DNA of 6,024 nt from Planctomycetota bacterium (GTDB lineage: Bacteria; Planctomycetota; Planctomycetia; Pirellulales; UBA7805). Of the stretch, positions 1-5,543 are shown piece by piece. The stretch spans positions 1 through 6,024 of the forward strand of contig JAUWIQ010000136.1 of the NCBI GenBank assembly GCA_030605285.1, given 5' to 3'. The notes under the pieces are model-generated. The model was not told the origin of the DNA and made no database searches. It saw only the letters and a program-made list of their open reading frames with translations. Position numbers and translations under genes: made by a program. The first letter of the stretch is position 1. The number at the start of each line of letters is the position of its first letter.

Positions 1-975
1 CAAAAGGCACTTGCGACCAAAGTCTGCGGTATGTTTCTGGTCGAGCCCGTACATTGCTTGGGTGGTGGCAGTCTCCTGCGAGAGATCGACCGCTTCGGGT
101 GCATGCAACTGCATCTTGTAGGCCAATTCGTAGCTGTTGATGCGGGCCGCCAGATTGGAGTTTTCCTCTCTCGGCGTTAGATGCTGTTCATTGTACCGCC
201 GCAGTTGATCGAGCATGCTGCGCTGCATGGAACGGGTCATCCCCGGGCGTAGATCCAAATTCAAAATCGGAGCCCCCTGGCTCTGCAGTACCGTCCCCTG
301 GTAGGTCGCAGGCATGTAACCGCTCGACCAATTTCGCGATCCGGCAATCGGCCCTCCGGTCGGATCGAGCATCACGAGGAAACCGGGAAGGTTTTCATTC
401 TCGCTGCCAAGCCCATAGTTGACCCAGGAGCCAATGCTAGGATTTCCGCTGAGGATGTTACCCGAATTCATCATCACCATCGCCGAGCCGTGGATGGGCG
501 AGTCGGCGGTCATGCTGTGAAGGAAGGCGATCTCGTCCACGCACTGTGCCTGATGGGGAAACAGGTCGCTGACCCACTTGCCGCACTCCCCGTGTTGCTG
601 AAACTTCCACTTCGGACCAACGACGACCCCTTCATTCTTGTGGCCGCCACGACCAAAGGTTTTGACCTGGATCGTCTTGTTGTCGAGTCGATAGAGTTCG
701 GGCTTGTAATCGAAGCTATCGACCTGGCTAGGGCCGCCGTACATGAAAAGAAAAATCACACTCTTGGCTTTGGCGACTTGCGTGGGCGGTTTCGCTGCCA
801 GCGGGTTGGCGTAGGGCGTCACTCCATCGGCGGCAACTGCCTGATTTTCAAAAAACCCGTCTTTGGAGAGCATCTCGGCCAATGCCACCGAGGCGAACCC
901 TCCGCCAGCCTGCCAGAGAAATTCTCGTCGCGTGCGACCGCAGAATTGTGCTGGTTGTTTTTGTCGGTGTGGCAT
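1..975 (-). CDS. DUF1501 family protein, Tat-exported (3' end beyond window)
   Basis: The reading frame is open from ATG at 975-973 to the left edge, giving 325 codons; family members are usually about 450-500 residues, so the C-terminal third is missing. The N-terminus carries a twin-arginine signal: TRREFLW at residues 15-21, then a mild hydrophobic stretch (GGGFASVALA, about 24-33). The family signature follows at about 73-92 (VIFLFMYGGPSQVDSFDYKP), with HSMTADSPIHGSAM at about 153-166 and a Gly/Asn-rich NSGNILSGNPSIGSWVNYGLG at about 170-190. DUF1501 proteins belong to the alkaline-phosphatase/sulfatase-like superfamily; the reaction of this subgroup is not established. AGGA at 984-987 sits 8 nt before the start and supports it. 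The gene lies 56 bp downstream of the PSCyt1/DUF1549 gene, with no terminator between, the usual planctomycete pairing. The family call is firm; substrate and activity are unknown. Confidence 0.93.
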   Translation of the reverse strand, partial: MPHRQKQPAQFCGRTRREFLWQAGGGFASVALAEMLSKDGFFENQAVAADGVTPYANPLAAKPPTQVAKAKSVIFLFMYGGPSQVDSFDYKPELYRLDNKTIQVKTFGRGGHKNEGVVVGPKWKFQQHGECGKWVSDLFPHQAQCVDEIAFLHSMTADSPIHGSAMVMMNSGNILSGNPSIGSWVNYGLGSENENLPGFLVMLDPTGGPIAGSRNWSSGYMPATYQGTVLQSQGAPILNLDLRPGMTRSMQRSMLDQLRRYNEQHLTPREENSNLAARINSYELAYKMQLHAPEAVDLSQETATTQAMYGLDQKHTADFGRKCLL

Positions 976-1031
976 CAATCGATTCCTGATAAACGGCCTG
1001 AGACCATTCATTCTAACATGCGAGTGAAAAA

Positions 1032-3443
1032 TTAGTCCAGATAAAAGAATTCGTTGCTGTTAATTGCCACCAAGCTGAAATAGTCAAGCGCCTGGTTCGG
1101 TTCGGCACCTTCCTTCTGCTCGAGCTGCTTGAGCAGTTTCAAACCGGCTTCCACTTGCGCTGGAGTAATGGGCCGCTGCCAGACCAATTCCAAGATGCGG
1201 CGGACCTGAGCACGCACGTCGTGCGGATATTCCCGGCGGGCACGTGCGGCAAGTTGGCTCGATTGCTTCGCGGCAAATTCGCCGTTGAGCATCGGCAAGG
1301 CCTGCGTGGGCTGTGTGGTTTCAAACCGCACCGGACAGGAGAGATCGGTCTCCGCAAAATCAAACATTTTTAAGAACGGTGCGATCAGCGTTCGTTTTAT
1401 ATGGATGTAAATGCTCCGCCGAGCCTGTTGCTCGGGCGACGATTTTCCCCAGCCCATGCCGGGCTGCGACTGGCTATGCAGGACTTCGCGCGAAAGTGTG
1501 GGATAAATGCTGGGCCCGTGCATTTGTAAGTTCAACGTGCCCCCCACCGCGAGCATTGAATCGCGAACTTCTTCGGCACTTAGCCGCCGCATGTTTTGAT
1601 GGCTCAGTAGATCATTGGTAGGGGCGCTGGCGACCGCTTCGGGTGTGGGTCGTGACGAGCTGCGGTAGGTGTTACTCAACACAATCATCCGCAGCATTCT
1701 CTTGATAGTCCAACCACCACGCACAAATTCTTCGGCGAGGTAGTCGAGCAACTCGGGGTGCGTGGGCGCTGCGCCGCGGAGGCCAAAATTATTGGGTGTG
1801 CGGACAATGCCTCGGCTAAACAGGTGCTGCCAGAGCCGGTTTACTAAAACGCGGGCGGTGAGCAGGTTGTCGTCCGCAGCGATCCAATCGGCGAGAACCT
1901 TGCGGCGATGACTGCTGGTGGCGGCGGGCGGTGCGGGCGGAATTTCCGGATCGGACGCGCCAAACAGGGCGGGGTAACCTGGCAGCACCTCGCGAACCTC
2001 AACCCGCGGATTGCCGCGGCCGAGCAGGTAGGTCTTGGGCGCCCCAGGGCCGTTTTCCACAACTGCCAGAGCGAGCTGGTTCCCCGGGACATCGGCCATC
2101 AGCAATTCTTCCCGCTGCTCAATCAGTTTTTCGTAGCGATTGAAATCTTTACTACTGATTGCTGTGGGGATATTTTTTTTCAGGATCCGCTTGCGCCACT
2201 CGTCGTATTTGTAGTCGTCCCGATCGACGCCCTTCAGATGTACGTAGGCTGTGTCTTCGAGCGCCTGGATTTCCGCGGCGATTTTCTCTTTTTTACGATC
2301 GATCTTTTGGAGCTGCTCACTCGGCTCGCCGGGCAGGCGGACCGATTGGAGGATGTTGCGTTTGTTGACGCTGTAGCGTTTGATATTCCGGAAAAACGCC
2401 AACATGCGGTAGTAGTCTTCCTGTGGAATCGGATCGATCTTGTGGTCGTGGCAGCGGCTGCAGTTGATGGTCAGTCCCAGAAAGGCCTGCCCGGTGGTGG
2501 TCACGATGTCGTCCAGTTGATCGAAGTAGTGCTTGTAGGGATCGGCTGTTTCGTCATCGAACAGACCCAGACGATAAAAACCAGTGGCGACGATCGATTC
2601 GGGGGTGACCTCGGCCAGTTCGTCGCCGGCGAGCTGCTCGCGGATGAACTGATCGTACGGCTTGTCCTCGTTGAATGCGCGAATCAGATAATCGCGATAA
2701 CGCCAGACAAAAGGCTTGGCGGCGTCGCGTTCGTAACTGTTGGTCTCTGCATAACGGATGATATCCATCCAGTGTCGTGCCCAGCGTTCACCAAATTGAG
2801 GGGAAGCGATCAATCGATCAACAAGTCGCGCGTAAGCATCGGGTGCCTGCGCGTTGGCAAAGGCCTCGACCTCTTCGGGTGGGGGCGGTAATCCAGTGAG
2901 ATCATAATAGAGGCGGCGGATCAGCACACGTTTGTCGGCGGGGGGTGCCGCAGCAAGGCCCGCCTCCTTGAGCCGCGCTAAAATAAAGTTGTCGATGGGA
3001 TTGCCGACCGCGTCTTTATTTTCGACGGCCGGTGGTGTTTGTGGCTCACGCGGGAGAAAGGCCCAGTGCTCCTGCCACGAAGCCCCCTGGAGAATCCAGC
3101 GGCGGATTACCTCTTTTTGTTCTTTGCTGAGAGGATCGCCCTCAGGTGGCATCCGCTCGGAGGCGTCCTCGGCACAGATCCGCTGCCAAAGCGTACTTTG
3201 CTCCGGGTCGCCCGCTACGATCGCCCGCTCGCCCGATTCGAGTTCGCTGAGCACGCTTGTCTGCCGGGTGAGGTTTAACCCGGCCTCGGTTTCAGCCGGT
3301 CCGTGACATCGGGTGCAGTGCCGGGCCAGGATCGGTTGAATCTCGCGCTGGAAATCGACTGCGGGTGCGGTGTCCGGCACGGCAGCGGCGAGGAGTAACA
3401 AAAGAGGCAGCGGCACGTCATGGGCCCTTTTTCGTGGCGTCAA
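1032..3443 (-). CDS. PSCyt1-DUF1549-DUF1553 domain protein (planctomycete cytochrome-c-like)
   Basis: This is a complete 803-residue exported protein. A Sec signal peptide is visible (basic PRKR at 3-6, hydrophobic [12 protein letters not shown] at 11-22, likely cleavage near residue 28). A PSCyt1 cytochrome-c-like domain follows, with the heme-binding motif CTRCH at 43-47 and a possible axial Met at 98 (ERMPPEG). DUF1549 covers about 148-355 ([40 protein letters not shown]) and ends in a second motif, [12 protein letters not shown] (328-339), which is typical of the family. A Lys/Glu-rich, probably coiled-coil linker spans about 371-450. DUF1553 covers about 511-765 ([44 protein letters not shown]), and the end, NSNEFFYLD, is the usual one. 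The start is TTG at 3443, the first usable start after the in-frame stop at 3618-3620, and it supplies the basic n-region. GTG at 3416-3414 is an alternative, with AAGG about 9 nt upstream. The role is unknown; electron transfer or partnership with the DUF1501 protein is inferred. Confidence 0.95.
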   Translation of the reverse strand: MTPRKRAHDVPLPLLLLLAAAVPDTAPAVDFQREIQPILARHCTRCHGPAETEAGLNLTRQTSVLSELESGERAIVAGDPEQSTLWQRICAEDASERMPPEGDPLSKEQKEVIRRWILQGASWQEHWAFLPREPQTPPAVENKDAVGNPIDNFILARLKEAGLAAAPPADKRVLIRRLYYDLTGLPPPPEEVEAFANAQAPDAYARLVDRLIASPQFGERWARHWMDIIRYAETNSYERDAAKPFVWRYRDYLIRAFNEDKPYDQFIREQLAGDELAEVTPESIVATGFYRLGLFDDETADPYKHYFDQLDDIVTTTGQAFLGLTINCSRCHDHKIDPIPQEDYYRMLAFFRNIKRYSVNKRNILQSVRLPGEPSEQLQKIDRKKEKIAAEIQALEDTAYVHLKGVDRDDYKYDEWRKRILKKNIPTAISSKDFNRYEKLIEQREELLMADVPGNQLALAVVENGPGAPKTYLLGRGNPRVEVREVLPGYPALFGASDPEIPPAPPAATSSHRRKVLADWIAADDNLLTARVLVNRLWQHLFSRGIVRTPNNFGLRGAAPTHPELLDYLAEEFVRGGWTIKRMLRMIVLSNTYRSSSRPTPEAVASAPTNDLLSHQNMRRLSAEEVRDSMLAVGGTLNLQMHGPSIYPTLSREVLHSQSQPGMGWGKSSPEQQARRSIYIHIKRTLIAPFLKMFDFAETDLSCPVRFETTQPTQALPMLNGEFAAKQSSQLAARARREYPHDVRAQVRRILELVWQRPITPAQVEAGLKLLKQLEQKEGAEPNQALDYFSLVAINSNEFFYLD

Positions 3444-3448
3444 AAATC

Positions 3449-3464
3449 GTCGGCACCGACCCGG
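3449..3464. repeat. GTCGG-CA-CCGAC inverted repeat, copy 1
   Basis: The sequence GTCGGCACCGAC is an inverted repeat with 5-bp arms 2 bases apart, followed by CCGG. It lies in the predicted leader of the PSCyt1/DUF1549 mRNA, just upstream of the TTG start. Because the spacer is only 2 bases, this copy cannot form a simple hairpin through those arms. The same stretch can instead pair CACCG (3454-3458) with CGGTG (3462-3466) across a 3-base loop. It could be a protein-binding site or a leader structure. It shares its arms and the CCGG flank with copy 2. Confidence 0.45.
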
Positions 3465-3498
3465 TGATCCGTCGACTTCCGGTTTGCAGCGTGCAGGG

Positions 3499-3527
3499 GA
3501 CCCCCGTAGCGGTCCTCGGGGCGGGTC
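3499..3527 (-). other. Possible 5' leader hairpin of the PSCyt1/DUF1549 transcript
   Basis: GACCC at 3499-3503 pairs with GGGTC at 3523-3527, and CC/GG pairs can extend the stem past a bulge. A competing fold pairs CCCCG (3502-3506) with CGGGG (3517-3521). On the minus strand this structure would begin within a few bases of the predicted transcription start, where it could stabilise the mRNA 5' end. On the plus strand it is followed by TTTTATT and resembles a terminator, but no plus-strand gene reaches it. The fold was judged by eye. Confidence 0.35.
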
Positions 3528-3531
3528 TTTT

Positions 3532-3540
3532 ATTATAACA
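3532..3540 (-). promoter_or_regulatory. Extended -10 promoter for the PSCyt1/DUF1549-DUF1501 pair
   Basis: Read on the minus strand, the sequence is TGTTATAAT: a perfect TATAAT hexamer (3537-3532) preceded by the extended -10 dinucleotide TG with one base between. No good -35 box is present at 17-18 bp upstream (only TTCCCC or TCCCCT), which fits the weaker -35 requirement of extended -10 promoters. Transcription would start near 3525, leaving a leader of about 80 nt before the TTG start. That the site drives the two left-hand genes is inferred from position and orientation. Confidence 0.5.
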
Positions 3541-3569
3541 GATTCTCGCCTGCCAGGGGAATTTGAGTT

Positions 3570-3588
3570 GTCGGCACTTACCGACCCG
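3570..3588. repeat. GTCGG-N6-CCGAC inverted repeat, copy 2
   Basis: GTCGG (3570-3574) and CCGAC (3581-3585) are separated by CACTTA and followed by CCGG. Apart from a 4-base insertion (CTTA), this matches the 16-bp copy at 3449-3464. Its centre is about 50 bp upstream of the predicted transcription start, a common place for an activator or repressor site. On the minus strand it could also form a small hairpin, but no T tract follows, so it is unlikely to terminate transcription. Confidence 0.45.
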
Positions 3589-3598
3589 GGGAGAATGT

Positions 3599-3609
3599 CC
3601 CCCCCCCCC
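3599..3609. repeat. 11-base C/G homopolymer tract
   Basis: Eleven consecutive C residues on the plus strand (G on the minus strand) lie in non-coding DNA between the 209-residue protein gene and the PSCyt1/DUF1549 gene, about 60 bp upstream of the extended -10 element. Tracts of this kind are prone to slipped-strand length changes. The length may also be a sequencing or assembly error, so it should be read with caution. Confidence 0.8.
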
Positions 3610-3706
3610 GCAAAGGATTACCAGTCGCCGCTGGAAAAACCGCCAATCGACCAATGTAAGGGCATTGATCCTTGTCGCGCCAAGCTGCGGTCAGCGGGGC
3701 TTCGCT

Positions 3707-4336
3707 TTAGTACTGTCCGCGATGCTTCGCGATCGCCTCCTGGATGTGCTTTTCCTGTGCCCTCAGGGTCTGCCGGGCAGAGATGCGAACCCGGATTCTT
3801 GCAAACCAGTGTGCAAACCAGGGAGCCGGCGTGAGGATTTTTAGGTTTAGCGATTGAGTAATTTGTGATCTTCCGTTCCCACCCGACATGTTGAGCGTCA
3901 CTTGATAGCCCAGCAGCTTTCCTTGGGGCTTCTCGAGACTCACAACCGAATAGATCAGATTGGGTTTGATCGTAACCTGCTGGTTGAAGCGAGCTACCTG
4001 ACTACCGAGGTAGTGATTGTTGATCCGAACTTTCAGGGTTCCGTTGGCTGCGATATCCCAGTCAGGATTCGTCAAACTCAGTCGATCTAAATGAAAGGAA
4101 TGGCCATCCCAGTGCTGGGAGACCAACGAACTCTCTTCGCCGGCATTCATAATTTCCCTAGCGGCGTCGGTGCGGACCATGATCTTGCGAAACGAGTCGA
4201 AGGGCAGGTCGACTGTGAAACTGCGGTTCACGGTTACGTCGGCCACGTAATGGTTGTCGAGGATGGACCAGAGGATCAGGCCCAGCACCAGGAGCGATGC
4301 TCCAATAATTCCCAACGTAAGCCAAGTCTTCTTCAT
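3707..4336 (-). CDS. Single-pass membrane protein, possible SRPBCC/START-like domain
   Basis: A 209-residue protein. The N-terminus (MKKTW, then the hydrophobic segment LTLGIIGASLLVLGLILWSIL, about 6-26) is a signal anchor, placing the rest outside the cytoplasmic membrane. The soluble part begins VADVTVNRSFTVDLPFDSFRKIM (about 32-54), which resembles the first strand and helix of SRPBCC/START-like domains. It continues with alternating strands and ends in a long amphipathic, basic helix (about 175-205, RIRVRISARQTLRAQEKHIQEAI), which fits the C-terminal helix of that fold. There are no cysteines and no clear catalytic motif. The start is well supported: AAAGG at 4344-4348 lies 7 nt before the ATG. 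No terminator is evident after the stop, so some read-through into the leftward pair is possible. I do not recognise a named family; the fold is an inference from pattern, and a conserved hypothetical is the safe label. Confidence 0.82.
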   Translation of the reverse strand: MKKTWLTLGIIGASLLVLGLILWSILDNHYVADVTVNRSFTVDLPFDSFRKIMVRTDAAREIMNAGEESSLVSQHWDGHSFHLDRLSLTNPDWDIAANGTLKVRINNHYLGSQVARFNQQVTIKPNLIYSVVSLEKPQGKLLGYQVTLNMSGGNGRSQITQSLNLKILTPAPWFAHWFARIRVRISARQTLRAQEKHIQEAIAKHRGQY

Positions 4337-4390
4337 CCGATTGCCTTTGTTGCTGCAGATTGATCAAAACCTCGTTGTCCCTCTCCTGCT

Positions 4391-4396
4391 ACTATA
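4391..4396 (-). promoter_or_regulatory. Weak candidate -10 box for the 209-residue membrane protein gene
   Basis: The minus strand reads TATAGT here, one mismatch from TATAAT and about 55 bp upstream of the ATG at 4336. No recognisable -35 box lies at the usual spacing; that position falls inside the GTCGG...CCGAC inverted repeat at 4397-4418. If this is the promoter, the repeat would overlap the polymerase contact region and could act as an operator. Confidence 0.28.
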
Positions 4397-4422
4397 GGTC
4401 GGTTTCGGGGGCCCGACCGGTG
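4397..4422. repeat. GGTCGG-N10-CCGACC inverted repeat, copy 3
   Basis: GGTCGG (4397-4402) and CCGACC (4413-4418) form 6-bp arms around TTTCGGGGGC, followed by GGTG. The arms are those of the two copies in the other intergenic region, with a longer spacer. It lies in the 324-bp divergent region, directly upstream of a candidate -10 box for the leftward gene. Nothing else convincing was found in the roughly 120 bp between this repeat and the candidate plus-strand promoter at 4547. Confidence 0.42.
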
Positions 4423-4546
4423 TAGGAAATTAGGAAAACGTAGCCCCCTGCGTGTCGGCGGTACCTAGATTGCAATTTTTTGCCACCCCAGTTGCTGTAG
4501 GGGGCATGGGGCGGTCCCGTCCAAAGCGGTGTGCCGCGGATTCGCG

Positions 4547-4576
4547 TTGTCACGCAGAAGCCCTTTGCGATATGCT
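4547..4576 (+). promoter_or_regulatory. Candidate promoter for the SH3-domain lipoprotein gene
   Basis: TTGTCA (4547-4552, one mismatch from TTGACA) is followed after 18 bp by TATGCT (4571-4576, four of six matches to TATAAT). The predicted start of transcription is near 4583, giving a leader of about 78 nt. This is the best sigma-70-like pair I see in the divergent region upstream of 4661. The match is only moderate. Confidence 0.35.
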
Positions 4577-4660
4577 CAGCAGCGAATGAGAGCCCGCCCT
4601 CAGCGCCCGGGGTCAGCAAAATGTTGGTAGCCGCACAAGGACTAAAAAAGGGAGAATGAA

Positions 4661-4990
4661 ATGCTTTGGCGATTGGGATGTTTGCTTGGCGTAGTGGCCC
4701 TCGCGGTTGGTTGCCAGCCCCCGAAAGAAAAAACGGGTGGGTCTGAAGATTCTCAGCCCGCCGCCACCGCGTCCGAATTTTCGCACGTGATCACGACCGG
4801 CTCAGCCTACTACACCGGGGGGCCTCAGCAGGGGCGACCACCCGATGGCACCTTGTTTCAAGGGACCCGGGTTCGCGTGCTTGAGAATGCCGGCAGCTAT
4901 TCGGTGGTTCGTACGGCCGATGGGATCGAAGGCTACGTTTCGACGGCAGCCATTGGGCCGGCTGAGAGTGTGAAGGGCGAAAAAAAATAA
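4661..4990 (+). CDS. Small lipoprotein with bacterial SH3-like domain
   Basis: A 109-residue protein. Residues 1-17 form a short signal peptide (MLWRLGCLLGVVALAVG) that ends at a probable lipobox, LAVGC, with Cys18 as the lipidated residue. A polar linker (about 19-40) carries Gly, Ser, Glu and Ala. The domain at about 43-98 follows the SH3b pattern: VITTGSAYYTGGPQQG, then LFQGTRVRVLENAGSYSVVRTADGIEGYVSTAAI, with the conserved Gly before the turn and the final GYVS strand. SH3b domains in exported bacterial proteins often bind cell-wall material or proteins; the ligand here is not indicated. The Shine-Dalgarno sequence is strong: GGGAG at 4650-4654, 6 nt before the ATG. The gene is transcribed alone on the plus strand, divergent from the 209-residue protein gene and convergent with 5001-5543. 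The tail ends in lysines encoded partly by an A-run that is also the T tract of the opposing terminator. Confidence 0.85.
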   Translation: MLWRLGCLLGVVALAVGCQPPKEKTGGSEDSQPAATASEFSHVITTGSAYYTGGPQQGRPPDGTLFQGTRVRVLENAGSYSVVRTADGIEGYVSTAAIGPAESVKGEKK

Positions 4991-5004
4991 CGTCGCCGCG
5001 TTAT
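4980..5004 (-). terminator. Rho-independent terminator of the rightmost minus-strand operon
   Basis: On the minus strand ATAACG (5004-4999), a 6-base loop (CGGCGA) and CGTTAT (4992-4987) form a perfect 6-bp stem followed by a run of eight T residues (4987-4980). This terminates transcription leaving the 5001-5543 gene. The stem contains both stop codons of the convergent pair: TAA of the plus-strand lipoprotein gene at 4988-4990 and TAA of the minus-strand gene at 5003-5001. The T run lies inside the lipoprotein coding sequence. On the plus strand no comparable T run follows, so any termination in that direction would be weaker. Confidence 0.75.
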
Positions 5005-5543
5005 CCGTGCGGTTTCTCTTCGCGTAGGGCGCGACTGATTTCCCCACCGAGAAACAGCGCGATTGGAAAAAAGGGGAGCAAGATCCAGGGAGCCACGTCC
5101 CAGAGTGTCCCACGCGGCGCGGCAACGGTGAGTGGAAACGTATGCCGCCAGCTGCCAGACGAATCGGTGACGACCATCTCCACCTCCCAGCGGCCGGCAG
5201 TCGACAATTCGAACTTTGCCGCCTGAAACAAGCGGTTGGTGGCCAGCTGGCGGCTGGCCGCGGCCGAGTGAGGCGGCCACGATCGATCAGGCGGCTGGAG
5301 GGTAAAGTCGACTTGGACATTCCCGGCTGGCTGCAGGTTTTCACGGTGCTGGGCAAAGACGCTCAAATCCAAAGGCCCGGGCCGCAGCGGGACCGGTTCG
5401 GCAAACACGGTAATTCGGTATCCGCCCATCTGGTCCGAAAAGATAACGCGGCCCCCATCAGCAAAGACCTCACCGGCAGCGGCGTAAATCACGGCGAAAA
5501 GAATCCATGCGGCAAAACAGGCTCGGGTGGGCATGCGCTTCAT
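5001..5543 (-). CDS. Exported protein with C-terminal membrane anchor, beta-rich ectodomain
   Basis: A 180-residue protein. A Sec signal peptide covers about residues 1-28 (basic start, hydrophobic CFAAWILFAVIYAAA, likely cleavage after EVFA). The ectodomain (about 29-145) is rich in predicted strands: YRITVFAEPVPLRPGPLDLSVFAQ, VQVDFTLQPP, and GRWEVEMVVTDSSGSWRHTFPLTV. The last block is a YtkA/FixH-like or immunoglobulin-like pattern. A transmembrane segment (about 149-169, DVAPWILLPFFPIALFLGGEI) and a short charged cytoplasmic tail follow. The start overlaps the upstream stop as ATGA, so translation is probably coupled; Met4 (5534-5532), with GGAG about 10 nt before it, is an alternative. 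The partnership with the multi-spanning protein upstream suggests an accessory subunit of a membrane redox or metal-handling system. No metal-binding motif is evident, and the family assignment is tentative. Confidence 0.8.
   Translation of the reverse strand: MKRMPTRACFAAWILFAVIYAAAGEVFADGGRVIFSDQMGGYRITVFAEPVPLRPGPLDLSVFAQHRENLQPAGNVQVDFTLQPPDRSWPPHSAAASRQLATNRLFQAAKFELSTAGRWEVEMVVTDSSGSWRHTFPLTVAAPRGTLWDVAPWILLPFFPIALFLGGEISRALREEKPHG

Noticed and set aside
490..1035. Plus-strand open frame of 181 codons
   Set aside because: It lies antisense to the DUF1501 N-terminus and its start, and the translation shows no coherent domain. DUF1501 motifs on the minus strand are unambiguous.
1908..2891. 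Long plus-strand open frame of 327 codons antisense to the PSCyt1/DUF1549 gene
   Set aside because: The opposite strand encodes a clear multi-domain family protein across the whole stretch. The antisense translation has no recognisable domain and is a codon-composition shadow.
3499..3535. Terminator-like hairpin plus TTTTATT on the plus strand
   Set aside because: No plus-strand gene reads into it. The T run is the complement of the -10 region on the minus strand, so it is listed as a possible leader hairpin instead.
3418..3654. Minus-strand 78-codon frame beginning upstream of the G11 tract, perhaps joined to the DUF1549 frame by slippage
   Set aside because: The DUF1549 protein already has its own complete signal peptide and an extended -10 promoter downstream of the tract. 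The 78-residue translation resembles non-coding sequence, and a fusion would bury the signal peptide.
3693..3706. Small AGCG...CGCT hairpin just after the stop of the 209-residue protein gene
   Set aside because: The stem is only 4 bp and no T run follows on the minus strand, so it does not qualify as a terminator.
4234..4250. TTACGT-N5-ACGTAA perfect inverted repeat
   Set aside because: It is inside the coding sequence of the 209-residue protein (codons for about HYVADV) and is explained by codon use; there is no regulatory context.
4392..4619. Minus-strand 75-codon frame in the divergent intergenic region
   Set aside because: There is no ribosome-binding site, domain or signal peptide. 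It overlaps the inverted repeat and both candidate promoters.
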